The notes: generated from the sequence alone by a model not told the origin. A DNA stretch of 64,000 bases from Fen-1273 sp963837815 (GCA_963837815.1 CAWIOS010000009.1:372001-436000); one strand, 5' to 3'. Shown: positions 1 to 8,961, counted from the first letter of the stretch. Numbers and translations are program-made.

Positions 1-2
1 AC

Positions 3-485
3 GCCGAAAGCATGAAAGCATACAAAGAAAAGGACGTGGAAAGGTTCCGCAGATACTCGCACCTGTTTATGGATGTCGTCTATGATCTTGATACGCTATT
101 GAACTGCCGCAGAGAATATCTCCTCGGATCATGGATCGACAACGCGCGGAAGCTGGGGGAAGCGGTCAAGCAAGAAGACCTGTTTGAATTGAATGCGCGG
201 ACCTTAATCACGGTGTGGGGAGACAGAAAGGCATCAGAAAACCTTCACGATTATTCTTTTCGCGAATGGGCAGGTATGTTGAGCGGCTTCTACGGACCCC
301 GATGGAAGATGTTCTTCGACGGACTTGAAGCAAGCATCGAAGGAAAACCGGCACCGGTGATTGACTTTTTTGCCTGGGAAGACAAATGGTGCCACGGAAA
401 GGAAAAGTATCCTTCCGAACCCAGGGGAGATGCTGTGGTCATTTCGGGCAGAATGCTCGCAAAATATCTGATGCTCGATCGATAA
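3..485 (+). CDS. alpha-N-acetylglucosaminidase (GH89), C-terminal part
   Basis: This gene runs in from the left edge; the reading frame is open from base 3 and ends with TAA at 483-485, so only about 160 C-terminal residues are visible. The protein matches the C-terminal helical domain of GH89 alpha-N-acetylglucosaminidases (NAGLU family), which remove terminal alpha-GlcNAc from glycans. The assignment rests on similarity to the complete GH89 gene at 9931-12180: both share RRE(Y/F)LLG.W..(N/D)ARK near the same place, then a WAG(M/L)..(G/T)FY..RW block and the YP(S/A)EP.G ending. The catalytic domain lies outside the window, so activity cannot be judged. The ATG at 12 is internal, because the frame is open before it. 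Confidence 0.8.
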   Translation, partial: AESMKAYKEKDVERFRRYSHLFMDVVYDLDTLLNCRREYLLGSWIDNARKLGEAVKQEDLFELNARTLITVWGDRKASENLHDYSFREWAGMLSGFYGPRWKMFFDGLEASIEGKPAPVIDFFAWEDKWCHGKEKYPSEPRGDAVVISGRMLAKYLMLDR

Positions 486-749
486 ACACATCCGCAGTGT
501 CCGAAGCCCCTGACGTTGAGCACGGGAGTGATTTTCGCACGTGATGTATTCGTACGAACCTGCAGGAGCGTTAAACTCTGTGCGGGTTCATTTGTCACAA
601 TACCGAACGCACATCAGTCCCCGTAATTCACCAGAGATTCCGGAGCTTTCCACACCCGGCCATCGGTTCTTCGAGTTGACCCGTACACATCTTATTCGAA
701 TGGATTTGTTGACTTCTATGCATCAATCCTGGAAAGGAGATCAGAAGAC
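486..749. other. intergenic region with ribosome binding site
   Basis: No convincing gene is seen here; a 70-codon open frame at 541-753 looks random and overlaps the next start. A purine-rich GGAAAGGAGATC at about 730-741 sits about 8 bases before the ATG at 750 and is a good ribosome binding site for the aldo/keto reductase. Confidence 0.5.
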
Positions 750-1760
750 ATGAAAACAAGATTTCTTGGCAATACAGGAATCAGGGTTTCCGAACTATGT
801 TTCGGTGCGATGACCTTTGGTGGAAAGAGCTACTTTGCGAACATCGGGCAGGTCCAGCAGAAAGAAGCTGACGAATTGGTGAACGTGGCGATCGATGGCG
901 GGATCAATTTCTTTGATACCGCAGACGTATACTCTGAAGGATTGTCGGAACTGATCCTCGGCAAGGCGCTCGGCTCCAGGCGGAACAACATTGTCCTGGC
1001 AACGAAGGTCAGAGGGAGAATGGGGCCCGGGCCTAATGACGTTGGCCTTTCCCGAAGACACATTATCGATTCCTGTAATGCGAGTCTCAAGAGGCTTGGC
1101 ACCGATTACATCGACCTCTACCAGGTGCACAGCTTCGACCCGCGGACCCCGCTTGAAGAGACCCTCCGGACTCTCGATGATCTGGTCAGGGAAGGGAAAG
1201 TGCGGTACATCGGCGCATCCAACTTCACGGGCTGGCAATTGATGAAGGCGCTCGCGATCTCCGACAGGCAACACCTTGAGAGATTTGCCACACTTCAGGC
1301 CTTGTACTCGCTGATCGCGCGCGATCTTGAGAACGAGCTGGTGCCTCTCTCGCTTGATCAACAACTCGGGGTTCTTCCCTGGAGTCCTTTGGGTGGCGGC
1401 TTTCTCACGGGAAAGTACAGGCGCGGCAAGCCGCGGCCTCAGGGCGCGCGAAGATCCGACCCGACCACACAGTTCCTCCAGTTCGATGAAGAGAAGGGGT
1501 TTGACATTGTTGATGAGCTGGAGAAAATAGCGCGCAACCATGACGCGACGATCACCCAGGCAGCGCTCAACTATTTGCTCAGGAGACCCGGTGTTACTTC
1601 GGTGATTATCGGTGCGCGGAATAAAGAACAGCTCACCGATAATCTGAAAACCGTGGAGTGGGAGATGGCTGCCGAAGAAGTTGCCCGGCTCGATGCGCTA
1701 AGCACGCCGCCGAGAACCTATCCATACTGGACACTGGAGAGAACGTCGCTGGATAGGTGA
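750..1760 (+). CDS. aldo/keto reductase
   Basis: A 336-residue NAD(P)H-dependent aldo/keto reductase, a cytoplasmic (alpha/beta)8-barrel enzyme that reduces aldehydes or ketones, or oxidises sugars or alcohols in reverse. The catalytic tetrad is complete: Asp56 and Tyr61 in FFDTADVY, Lys86 in LATKVRG and His127 in YQVHSFD. The C-terminal cofactor region VIIGARNKEQLTDNL is typical of the YajO/AKR11-12 type, and the length is normal. The ATG at 750 has a clear ribosome binding site just upstream. It heads a row of + strand oxidoreductases (amidohydrolase, alcohol dehydrogenase, nitroreductase), which suggests a small catabolic operon. The substrate is not evident. Confidence 0.92.
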   Translation: MKTRFLGNTGIRVSELCFGAMTFGGKSYFANIGQVQQKEADELVNVAIDGGINFFDTADVYSEGLSELILGKALGSRRNNIVLATKVRGRMGPGPNDVGLSRRHIIDSCNASLKRLGTDYIDLYQVHSFDPRTPLEETLRTLDDLVREGKVRYIGASNFTGWQLMKALAISDRQHLERFATLQALYSLIARDLENELVPLSLDQQLGVLPWSPLGGGFLTGKYRRGKPRPQGARRSDPTTQFLQFDEEKGFDIVDELEKIARNHDATITQAALNYLLRRPGVTSVIIGARNKEQLTDNLKTVEWEMAAEEVARLDALSTPPRTYPYWTLERTSLDR

Positions 1761-1761
1761 A

Positions 1762-1948
1762 GTGTCAGTGAAGTTGAACACGAAGATCCTAATTGTCACG
1801 GACGGCGGGTGCGGAATCGAGAACGCCACCGCCGAAGCCCTTGCCCGCGAAGGGGCGACGGTTGCCATCACCTCCGTGGTGCAGAGAGATCCCCGGGCGC
1901 CAGGAAGCGGTAGAGATCGTATCCTCACCATGCATGGGAGTGCAGGCT
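1762..1948 (+). pseudogene. short-chain dehydrogenase remnant, truncated and frameshifted
   Basis: From 1762 the sequence encodes KILIVTDGG.GIE.ATAEALAREGATVAIT, recognisable as the first beta-alpha-beta unit of an SDR Rossmann fold, with the usual TGG.xGIG loop degraded to TDGGCGIE. After about 38 codons the homology continues in a different frame (GRQEAVEIVSS, encoded at about 1898-1930) and then stops where the next gene begins. Everything after the first about 55 residues of a normal 250-residue SDR, including the YxxxK catalytic site, is missing. I read this as a dead fragment left by a deletion that also brought the amidohydrolase gene close to the aldo/keto reductase. It is unlikely to make a functional protein. 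Confidence 0.6.
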
Positions 1949-2935
1949 ATGAGAACAATCACGCTCGAAGAGCACTTTACTACAGCGAGGTTCTTAGAAG
2001 CAACCGGACAGGTGCCTCGAGGAAATGCAAGAACACAGTCGAGAATGCAGAGTGTAACCAGCAGGCTGTTGGATATTGGAGAGGGGCGCATTGCCGATAT
2101 GGATGCCAATGGAATTGGCATGCAGGTCCTGTCCCTCTCAAGTGCCGGGCTCGATACGCTGGACCGGGCGACTGCAACGGTTCTTGTGCGTGACATTAAC
2201 AACAGGCTTGCCGATGCTGTTTCGGCTCATCCGGACCGGTTTGCCGCTTTTGCCACGCTGGCCCTTCAGGAACCGGAAAAGGCCGCCGTGGAATTGGAAC
2301 GGTGCGTCCATGAACTCAAATTCAAGGGCCTCATCGTAATGGGCTCATTGAAAGGGGTGTTCCTTGACGACCCGAGGTTCGCGCCGATCCTTGAGGCTGC
2401 TCAAATGCTGGACGTCCCCATTTATGTCCATCCTGGTTTTCCGCCTCAACCGGTGGCGGACGCGTATTACAGCGGATTGCCGGGCAACATCGGTTTTGGG
2501 CTTTCCATGGCCGGTTGGGGATGGCACGCCGAGACCGGATTGCACTGTCTCCGTCTTATCCTCCGCGGCGTGTTCGACCGTTTCCCCGGACTGAAGATCA
2601 TTGTCGGGCATATGGGGGACCACCTCCCCTTCAATATCGCCCGGGCCGACCGGGTGTTTGGTGAAATGGTTGGTGAAAATGACCAGCCCCCGTTCAAACG
2701 GAGAGTGATTGAGTATTTTCGCGAGCACTTTTACTTGACGACGAGCGGGTACTTTGATATCCAGCCGTTTACGTGTGCGCTCGGCGTCGTTGGCGTTGAG
2801 CGTGTCTTATTCTCGGTCGATTACCCCTATGCTTCCAACGCTCTCGGCCGCAGATTCCTGGACACACTGCCTGTGGGGCCGGATGAGCTGGGAAAAATAG
2901 CCCACGGCAATGCGGAGCGTTTGTTGAAGCTGTGA
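1949..2935 (+). CDS. amidohydrolase-2 family metal-dependent hydrolase/decarboxylase
   Basis: A TIM-barrel protein of the amidohydrolase-related (ACMSD/gamma-resorcylate decarboxylase) family, about 328 residues. Visible metal-site and family features are the N-terminal LEEHF, the mid-protein IYVHPG histidine, the GWHAETGLHCLRL helix, the KIIVGHMGDHLP loop and the C-terminal FSVDYPY aspartate. Members decarboxylate or hydrolyse aromatic or lactone substrates with Zn or Mn in the cytoplasm. The open frame extends upstream to 1793, but that extension lies in the SDR remnant, so I prefer the ATG at 1949 (MRTITLEEHF), which matches the usual N-terminus. No strong ribosome site precedes it. The neighbouring dehydrogenases suggest a shared pathway, possibly for an aromatic compound. 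Confidence 0.85.
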   Translation: MRTITLEEHFTTARFLEATGQVPRGNARTQSRMQSVTSRLLDIGEGRIADMDANGIGMQVLSLSSAGLDTLDRATATVLVRDINNRLADAVSAHPDRFAAFATLALQEPEKAAVELERCVHELKFKGLIVMGSLKGVFLDDPRFAPILEAAQMLDVPIYVHPGFPPQPVADAYYSGLPGNIGFGLSMAGWGWHAETGLHCLRLILRGVFDRFPGLKIIVGHMGDHLPFNIARADRVFGEMVGENDQPPFKRRVIEYFREHFYLTTSGYFDIQPFTCALGVVGVERVLFSVDYPYASNALGRRFLDTLPVGPDELGKIAHGNAERLLKL

Positions 2936-2969
2936 GCGGTGGTCCCAGTGTTCAATAGAATGGAGAAGC

Positions 2970-3983
2970 ATGAGAATGCCAACAATGAAAGCAATGCAGA
3001 TAAGCATGCCGGGAGAAGAGTTTGAACTGGTACATCGAGAAGTTCCCGAGCCGAAAGCAGGTGAGGTCTTAATAAGAGTGCAGTCGTGCGGCGTGTGCCA
3101 CGGCGAAGCGGTAGTTAAAGGGGGGCGTTTCCCCGGCTTGACGTATCCTCGAATACCGGGGCACGAAGTGATTGGGATAATCGACACATTGGGTCCGCGT
3201 GTCATTGACTGGCAGGTCGGACAGAGAGTAGGCGTAGGCTGGCACGGCGGACACTGTTTTACATGTCCTGCCTGCCGGCGGGGCGATTTTTATGCCTGTG
3301 CGAATTCAGTAACTACCGGCATTACGGTCGATGGCGGTTATGCCGAGTATATGATTGCGAGAAGCGAAGCGCTGGTGAGCATTCCCGAAGAGCTTGATGG
3401 CATTGAAGGTGCTCCTTTGCTGTGTGCCGGCCGCACAGTCTTCGGTGCGCTAAAATATTGTGGCGCCCGGGGCGGGGATGTGGTGGCTATTCACGGCGTT
3501 GGCGGCTTGGGACACCTGGCCATACAGTACTCCCGCAAGCTTGGCTTCAAGACCGTAGCTCTGTCGCGCGGAACAGCGAAAAAAGAGCTGTCATTGAAAC
3601 TGGGCGCCCACGCCTATCTTGACAGTAGCACCGGCAAAACAGCCGGGGAACTTCTGACCATGGGTGGCGCGCGTGTCATACTTTGTACGGCTCCGCATAG
3701 CAGCGCCATTACCGAACTCATCGATGGCCTCGGCAGGAACGGTCAGATTATTGTTGTCGCAGCCCCGCAGGAAATGATGCAATTGCATCCGGGCATATTG
3801 ATGAAAGGAGGCCGCTCGATCGGTGCCTGGGTCCGCGGGGATATCGGAGAAGCCATCAATTTCAGCTTGCTGTGCGATATCAGACCGATGGTCGAAGTCT
3901 TTCCACTTGAACAGGCGGCAGCAGCTTTTGAAAAAATGATGACAGCAAAGGTGCGATTTAGAGGGGTGCTGAAAATAAGTTGA
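2970..3983 (+). CDS. zinc-dependent alcohol dehydrogenase (MDR family)
   Basis: A 337-residue medium-chain alcohol dehydrogenase. The N-terminal GroES-like domain has the catalytic zinc ligands in CGVCHGE and GHEVIG, and a complete structural-zinc cluster of four cysteines in HCFTCPACRRGDFYAC. The Rossmann domain carries GVGGLGHLAIQ. The arrangement is like the AdhP/CAD-like NAD(P)-dependent group acting on primary or aromatic alcohols. It lies 34 bases after the amidohydrolase on the same strand, so co-transcription is likely. A second possible start is at 2985 (MKAMQI). The substrate is unknown. Confidence 0.92.
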   Translation: MRMPTMKAMQISMPGEEFELVHREVPEPKAGEVLIRVQSCGVCHGEAVVKGGRFPGLTYPRIPGHEVIGIIDTLGPRVIDWQVGQRVGVGWHGGHCFTCPACRRGDFYACANSVTTGITVDGGYAEYMIARSEALVSIPEELDGIEGAPLLCAGRTVFGALKYCGARGGDVVAIHGVGGLGHLAIQYSRKLGFKTVALSRGTAKKELSLKLGAHAYLDSSTGKTAGELLTMGGARVILCTAPHSSAITELIDGLGRNGQIIVVAAPQEMMQLHPGILMKGGRSIGAWVRGDIGEAINFSLLCDIRPMVEVFPLEQAAAAFEKMMTAKVRFRGVLKIS

Positions 3984-4064
3984 CTGGATGGGAACATATC
4001 GTCTCAGTGCACTAGCATACGAGAGAACCGTAAGAAAAGGGAAAACGCAGGAGAGACCAGGCAT

Positions 4065-4784
4065 ATGGAAAAGCTCATGGGGCTCATCGAAACCAGGAGG
4101 TCGGACAGAGGACTGTTCGATCCGGATCGGGCGATTTCCAAAGAAGACTTGGGGGAAATCCTGGAAGCGGCGCGTTGGGCGCCGACCGCGCATAACATGC
4201 AGAATTTCGAAATTGTTGTGGTTGACGACAGGCGAGTGCTGGCCGCAATCAGCGAGATAAAGCAGGCTCCCGATCTAACGTTCATCAGGGAGAATTACAG
4301 GCAGCTGTCTTTTTCTGAAGAGGAATTGCGCCGAAAGAAAGTTGGGATCCTGGCCGCGATGTTTCCGAAGTCTTGGCAAACGCCTGATCCGAGAGCGGAA
4401 GACATAGAGAGCGAAGACAGGAGTGCGTTTATGGCGAGACAGATTATGTCGAGTTCAGCTCTTCTTTTCGTACTCTATGACCCGGCTCGCAGGGCACCTG
4501 CGTCGGGAAATGATTTCCTGGGCATTATCAGTCTTGGTTGTGCCATGGAAAACATGTGGTTGATGGCCAATGCTCTTGGTATAGGAGTCCACATTGTAAG
4601 CTCATTGTCTGGACGTTCGGTGCAAAAAGAAATCACCAGAATACTTGCCATTCCCGATAATTTTGTGATTGGTTTTACGATGCGCTTAGGGTATCCAGTC
4701 ACATCGGTGAAGTACGTACGGGTGCGGCGCGATGTGCAGGATTTTACGCATCATAATGGATTCACTGCAAAAGGGCTGGTATAA
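4065..4784 (+). CDS. nitroreductase family protein
   Basis: A 239-residue FMN-dependent nitroreductase-like protein. The N-terminus IETRRSDRGLFDP.RAISKEDLGEILEAARWAPTAHNMQ contains the flavin-binding arginines and the AP(T/S)..N motif of the fold, and the C-terminal part ends in MRLGYP followed by the usual positive stretch. Members reduce nitroaromatics, quinones or enones, or take part in dehalogenation and cofactor reactions. The middle (about residues 75-125) carries a charged insertion relative to minimal nitroreductases. It is the last gene of the + strand group. The ATG at 4065 follows a GGAGAGA stretch about 10 bases upstream. Confidence 0.85.
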   Translation: MEKLMGLIETRRSDRGLFDPDRAISKEDLGEILEAARWAPTAHNMQNFEIVVVDDRRVLAAISEIKQAPDLTFIRENYRQLSFSEEELRRKKVGILAAMFPKSWQTPDPRAEDIESEDRSAFMARQIMSSSALLFVLYDPARRAPASGNDFLGIISLGCAMENMWLMANALGIGVHIVSSLSGRSVQKEITRILAIPDNFVIGFTMRLGYPVTSVKYVRVRRDVQDFTHHNGFTAKGLV

Positions 4785-4915
4785 TGCTCCCTGTAAGGGG
4801 TTCAATCATTCAGCGGTCACACCGGTAGGGCCCCTGGCAGCCCACCCGCCTGACGGCAGATGGAAGATCATGGAGCTCGCGTTCAATCTTCGACGCGTGC
4901 AATGACGGATCACAA

Positions 4916-6571
4916 TCATGTGAAACGGTTGCCGGCGCGCCACTCGCGGGTGATATACTCCCCGACCCAGTAGCCGAGCGCCATGATCGTGAGTGCGGGA
5001 TTGAATCCCCCGTTTGTGACATGGAGGCTGGCATCCGCTATGAAGAGATTCGGCGTGTCATGCACACGCCCGTACTTGTCCGTCACGGATGTCTGGGGAT
5101 CATTTCCCATACGGCATGTTCCCGCCTGATGCTGGCTTCCGCTCAGTCCCCGACCGCCGACGGTCCGCCACGTCTGAAACGCACCCGCTTCCTGCAGAAT
5201 CATCTCCGCCTTTGCCGAGAGGAACTCACAGCCCTCCACGTCGTTCGGATGCCTGTGTCCCGACAGGCGGACAACAGGGATCCCCCAATGATCGCGGACC
5301 GCCGGATCGACGTCCATCCGGGAGTCGAACGAGGGCATCTCCTGCACCGGCCCGGCCACCTGTACGTTCCGCCTGAAATACTTCCTCTGGAACTCCTTGT
5401 GATCTTTCCCCCAGAGCGGCGATCCCGGAGGGCGAACGCCGGCAAAGAAATACGGGAGGCGCGTAAACTCGTTGGAGAGCAGACCTCCGCCGACGATACC
5501 CGGGTTATGATGATTGAAATCGCTGATTGCGATGCTTGCTCCCGGGCCGACGCCGTCGAAGATGTCCTCCTCGAAAAGACCGTACGCGCCTGCATAGGCA
5601 TGTCCCTGGAAATTGCGGCCGACCCAACCGTACCGGTTTCCCACCCCAGAGGGAAAATGCAGCGACCGGGAATTCAGCAGCAAGCGCGGGGTTTCGGTTG
5701 CAGACGCGGCCAACACCACGATATCCGCCGTCTGTATCCGCTTTGTTTCGTCCGCATCAAAATACGCGACTCCCCTGACCTTCCCCGCCGCATCAATGAC
5801 AATCTCGCTGACCACACAGCATGTGCGTAGTTCGCAGTTTCCTGTCGCCAGCGCCGCCGGGATGACTGTGTTGTGTGTTCCGCACTTGGCGTTGATGGGA
5901 CAGGCGAACCCGCAGCACGACAATCTCCTGAGGCACGCCGGACGTCCTCCGTACGGGACGGAGTTCCTGAGCATGGGAATGGGAAAGGGATGAAGGCCCT
6001 TCCTGAGCATCGCCGCCCTGAGAATCGTCGCTTCCTTGTTGTACGCGAACGGGGGCATAGGGTACGGTCGCGCGCGCGGAGCGGCGAACGGATTCTCCGA
6101 CGCATCGCCGGCGACGCCGATTTCCCATTCAGCCCGCTCGTAGCAGTGTTCAAGATTCTGATACGAGATCGGCCAGTCTTCCAGCGTCGACCCGGCGACG
6201 GCGCCGTATGTGGTCTTCATGCGGAAATCCTCCGGCATGAAGCGCCATGCCATAGCACCGTAGCTGACTGTTCCAGAACCGACGCAGGCCGCGACGTTGC
6301 TATACCCTCCGTCACTCGGAAGCACGATCTCTTCGGAGCCGTCGTCGTTTACCAGAACGCGGCGATAGCGCTGGTCATCCGGCCCGAAGGCGTTCCCGAG
6401 AACGGTCGTCCGTTGGGAGAGAAGCTCATCGGTATCGTGTGCATCGAAGGAAATCCAATCACCGCGCTCAAGAAGCACGACGGAAAGGCCGCCCTTGCTC
6501 AGCTCAGCCGCAATCACTCCCCCGCCTGCGCCGGCGCCTACGACGACAGCATTAACATGTCTGGGACTCAT
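4916..6571 (-). CDS. GMC family FAD-dependent oxidoreductase
   Basis: A 551-residue glucose-methanol-choline family oxidoreductase. The FAD dinucleotide motif GAGAGGG is at residues 12-18, with the ribose-binding Glu at about 35 in LLERG. The substrate domain follows, and the C-terminal active site is seen in SQHQAGTCRMG and NLFIADASLHVTNGGFNPALT, with the conserved His and Asn of the family. A cysteine-rich segment (about residues 210-230, RRLSCCGFACPINAKCG) resembles that of gluconate/sorbitol dehydrogenase large subunits. The gene sits 3 bases downstream of the small-subunit gene at 6575-7132, so the two are expected to form a membrane-linked sugar or alcohol dehydrogenase that passes electrons to the respiratory chain. 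Confidence 0.9.
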   Translation of the reverse strand: MSPRHVNAVVVGAGAGGGVIAAELSKGGLSVVLLERGDWISFDAHDTDELLSQRTTVLGNAFGPDDQRYRRVLVNDDGSEEIVLPSDGGYSNVAACVGSGTVSYGAMAWRFMPEDFRMKTTYGAVAGSTLEDWPISYQNLEHCYERAEWEIGVAGDASENPFAAPRARPYPMPPFAYNKEATILRAAMLRKGLHPFPIPMLRNSVPYGGRPACLRRLSCCGFACPINAKCGTHNTVIPAALATGNCELRTCCVVSEIVIDAAGKVRGVAYFDADETKRIQTADIVVLAASATETPRLLLNSRSLHFPSGVGNRYGWVGRNFQGHAYAGAYGLFEEDIFDGVGPGASIAISDFNHHNPGIVGGGLLSNEFTRLPYFFAGVRPPGSPLWGKDHKEFQRKYFRRNVQVAGPVQEMPSFDSRMDVDPAVRDHWGIPVVRLSGHRHPNDVEGCEFLSAKAEMILQEAGAFQTWRTVGGRGLSGSQHQAGTCRMGNDPQTSVTDKYGRVHDTPNLFIADASLHVTNGGFNPALTIMALGYWVGEYITREWRAGNRFT

Positions 6572-6574
6572 GAA

Positions 6575-7132
6575 TCAGCTCCGGTAACGGTTCTGTCCGA
6601 CGATTTGCGGATAGTCGAGCCCGATCATCCTGTAGCTCACAAAGCCGGGGTTTCCACCGTGGCGTGGGCTTCCGTAATAGCCCTGAAGTGAATGGCTCCG
6701 CAGGAGGTTGAAGAACCTGGCGCTGAATCCGTCCTTCCACGGTCCGTCCCGGAGATCCCCGGATTCCATCTCTTTGAGAAACGCAGTCTGCCGGTCCCCC
6801 GGCAGTGACTCGAACCGCGAATGGTACCGAGCCGTGCATGTTTCTTTAATTGCGGCAAGGCCCCGCCGGTAGTCCTTCTGGAACCGGGCGTATGCTCCAA
6901 CAAGCTGAATGTCGAGGAATGAAACGACTCCCCCTTCACGGCCTCCGGGCCACTCGTCGGGAGGGATGATTTGATCAGCAATGGAACCTAGGAGGGCAGC
7001 CTCATCGTCAGTGAGGAAATTCCGCTGCGACCCGGATTCTGGGCCGCACCCCGGGGCCAGTGAAAGTGCGCCCACGCCGAGAGCCGTCAGTCTGATGAAT
7101 TTTCTTCGCGAAAGCTTCCAATCACCGATCAT
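6575..7132 (-). CDS. gluconate 2-dehydrogenase subunit 3 family protein
   Basis: A 185-residue protein with a twin-arginine signal at the N-terminus (LSRRKFIRLTALGVGALSL, followed by PGCG), so it is exported folded and may stay anchored. The mature part FLTDDEAALLGSIADQIIPPDE..GG matches gluconate 2-dehydrogenase subunit 3, which chaperones or co-exports the FAD subunit across the membrane. It is the first gene of a two-gene - strand operon with the GMC dehydrogenase (3-base gap). The large subunit itself has no signal peptide, which fits piggy-back Tat export. Confidence 0.85.
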   Translation of the reverse strand: MIGDWKLSRRKFIRLTALGVGALSLAPGCGPESGSQRNFLTDDEAALLGSIADQIIPPDEWPGGREGGVVSFLDIQLVGAYARFQKDYRRGLAAIKETCTARYHSRFESLPGDRQTAFLKEMESGDLRDGPWKDGFSARFFNLLRSHSLQGYYGSPRHGGNPGFVSYRMIGLDYPQIVGQNRYRS

Positions 7133-7650
7133 ACACTATCTCCTGATATTTCTTCACGCCTGATCCGCATGGAGGACGCCGGATTACTGTGCCTCAAAAA
7201 GACAGAGCGTGCGCTCGCAGCAACGTTGAGTCCGGGCGGTCTCTGAGAACAGGAAGAGCCCGGGGTGCACAACGAGGAAGTGCGGGGAATCCGTACTGGG
7301 TTCTCCTGGAGAATCTCTAAGACTCCGGTTGCGAAAAACGTACGAGTCCCGGAGGGCAATGTCAAGGAACTGTAAAAAAGCGAAGGACTGCGTGTATTCA
7401 CAACGTTCCGGCTCTTCTGGGACAATGGACGCGGGTGCGAGGTAAGATAAACGAATTGGGCGGGCGACAGGAACAGTTCATTCGGGAGGAATTGCCGGAG
7501 ATCAGTGTCCAGTCGGACTCCGGCGATGGAGCGGCGTGTCTGCCCCGCTTCTACGCGAAAACTTGTCATTCACTCCGGGTATTCAATGCAGACCTGGCAA
7601 CGAAGTGGCTCCGCAGTGGAATTTGAAAGGTCATTAGATATCGAACCATC
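7133..7650. other. intergenic region with repeat copy
   Basis: No credible gene. Translating this stretch on the - strand gives low-complexity text of the HPRPLSQK type, typical of read-through of dispersed intergenic repeats. It holds one copy (7419-7442) of a 24-base sequence found again at 8697-8720. Promoters for the - strand operon at 7132 should lie at its left end, but I cannot place them. Confidence 0.5.
7419..7442 (+). repeat. dispersed intergenic repeat, copy 1
   Basis: The sequence from GGGACAATGGACGCGGG to GCGAGG at this position recurs at 8697-8720 with a single mismatch. Both copies lie in gene-free sequence in the same orientation, and both continue into a looser similarity (AGAT, then a GCGACAG block some 25 bases on). 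Confidence 0.7.
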
Positions 7651-8337
7651 TTACCGGAAAGTGTAACTTAGACCTCCCAGAAGATTCACATAACGAATTG
7701 CTCGTGAGCCGATGTTGCCACCGCCGGTCGTGGTAATCAATACTCTTCCCTTGTAGTCCACGACGGTATTATACTTCGCGTTCAAATCGATGGCCCACCC
7801 CTCGTTCCCCAGCGGGATCAAACTTCCAATGCCAACGGCAAATGCGTCTTGAGACCATGTTTGGGTATTGGACACAATGGGTGTCGTGACACCGTCGCTG
7901 GTCAATGAACCGGAGGTCTCCAGCTTCTGGAAGTACATGCCGAGAGACAGGGTAAAATATGGCCAGAAATGCGGGTATCGGTAAGAGTAGTTGAAGCCCA
8001 GCACCAACGGAATCACCTGGGACGGCGCATCGATGTTTGTAGTTGTGTTCTCGCCCTGCTCTCTGAGATGGTTGCTCAGCTTCGAGTTGTCAATGGTGAA
8101 GTGAGAAAACCCCATGCCCAGGTAGATCTGTAAATCTTCCGTCAGGTTATAGGGCACGTCAACAAATCCCGTAAATCCCGTCTTGAAGAGATCCGAAAAA
8201 TCAATGAGCGGAAACGCCGGTCCTGCCTCCACGGAAATCCCGATCCTCCCTTGCTTCTGAGGAAAATCGCCTTCCTCCTGTCCCTGACCGCTCGTCGCCA
8301 GGCCGGCGAGGAGCAACAACGGTAGAATGATCTTCAC
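7651..8337 (-). CDS. secreted outer-membrane beta-barrel-like protein
   Basis: About 228 residues. I choose the GTG at 8337 because the - strand reads AAAGGAGCGACGAACC immediately before it, an excellent ribosome site, and the protein then starts with a textbook signal peptide (VKIILPLLLLAGLATSGQGQ). An upstream extension to 8424 lacks both. The mature part has alternating aromatic/polar segments, an AFPLIDFSDLFKTGFTG start, a YRYPHFWPYFTLSLGMYFQ strand and a terminal strand ending LGGLSYTFR with a C-terminal aromatic, typical of outer-membrane barrels of about eight strands. The exact family and function are unknown. It is a single gene between two repeat-bearing intergenic regions. Confidence 0.75.
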   Translation of the reverse strand: MKIILPLLLLAGLATSGQGQEEGDFPQKQGRIGISVEAGPAFPLIDFSDLFKTGFTGFVDVPYNLTEDLQIYLGMGFSHFTIDNSKLSNHLREQGENTTTNIDAPSQVIPLVLGFNYSYRYPHFWPYFTLSLGMYFQKLETSGSLTSDGVTTPIVSNTQTWSQDAFAVGIGSLIPLGNEGWAIDLNAKYNTVVDYKGRVLITTTGGGNIGSRAIRYVNLLGGLSYTFR

Positions 8338-8961
8338 GGTTCGTCGCTCCTTTCGAGTGGATGGAGGCAAAGGCCTCTGAAACAGCTCCAAAATACTCAA
8401 ACCACGCATGTCCTTCAAGAGCAATGCACCGTTTCACTTCGTGCGCATCACTGCAAGGGAGTGTCCCCTGCGGATTCACATCTTCTTCCGATCTCGTCCT
8501 TGATGATCGGACGGAAAAGACTCGCCTTCAGGTGCTTTCGCTTGATTCGTTCCCTCCGTTTGAGAGTCTCCTGATCGATCCGTCATAAGTATCTGCCGAT
8601 GAAACCCGTTGGGAGCTAAGACAAGCAAAGGCGGGTGTTCGGTGAGATGATACTCCTCTCCCGGAGGGGCGTCCTCAAATCCTTCCGCCCCCTCCCGGGA
8701 CAATGGACGCGGGCGCGAGGGGAGATGAGCTTGGCAGACACGCGACAGACACTGAGTGTCCAAGTTAGTGGGAGACCGGCCAGGCAGCCGATCAAGACAC
8801 ACACGACGTACAGCGCAGATTCTTGTTTGCCCTTGCCGAGAAAAACCCGTAACGTCATATGACCTTTCGTTGGCGTGGACAAGTGAACCTCCGAAATCAC
8901 AGCCTTTGCCATTTGCAAGCCGTTCTGCGACGTGCACGGCGTCATCGTTGGAGTCAGAACA
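8338..8961. other. intergenic region with hairpin and repeat
   Basis: No credible gene; open frames here are of repeat-type composition (RPRPLSREG). Features seen are an imperfect inverted repeat at 8657-8700 (CCCGGAGGGGCG pairing with CGCCCCCTCCCGGG) and, directly abutting it, the second copy of the dispersed repeat at 8697-8720. Confidence 0.5.
8657..8720 (+). repeat. dispersed intergenic repeat, copy 2, with adjoining hairpin
   Basis: A GC-rich inverted repeat (arms about 8661-8672 and 8687-8700, two one-base bulges) runs into a 24-base segment (8697-8720) that matches 7419-7442 at 23 of 24 positions. Such a hairpin-plus-tail unit is typical of REP-like elements. It could also end transcription of the - strand gene's neighbourhood, but there is no U-tract. 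Confidence 0.6.

Noticed and set aside
541..753. A 70-codon frame upstream of the aldo/keto reductase.
   Set aside because: It overlaps the start of a real gene, has no ribosome site and no recognisable protein features.
7129..7569. A 146-codon - strand frame.
   Set aside because: Its composition is repeat-like and it overlaps the upstream end of the Tat-signal gene; no ribosome site.
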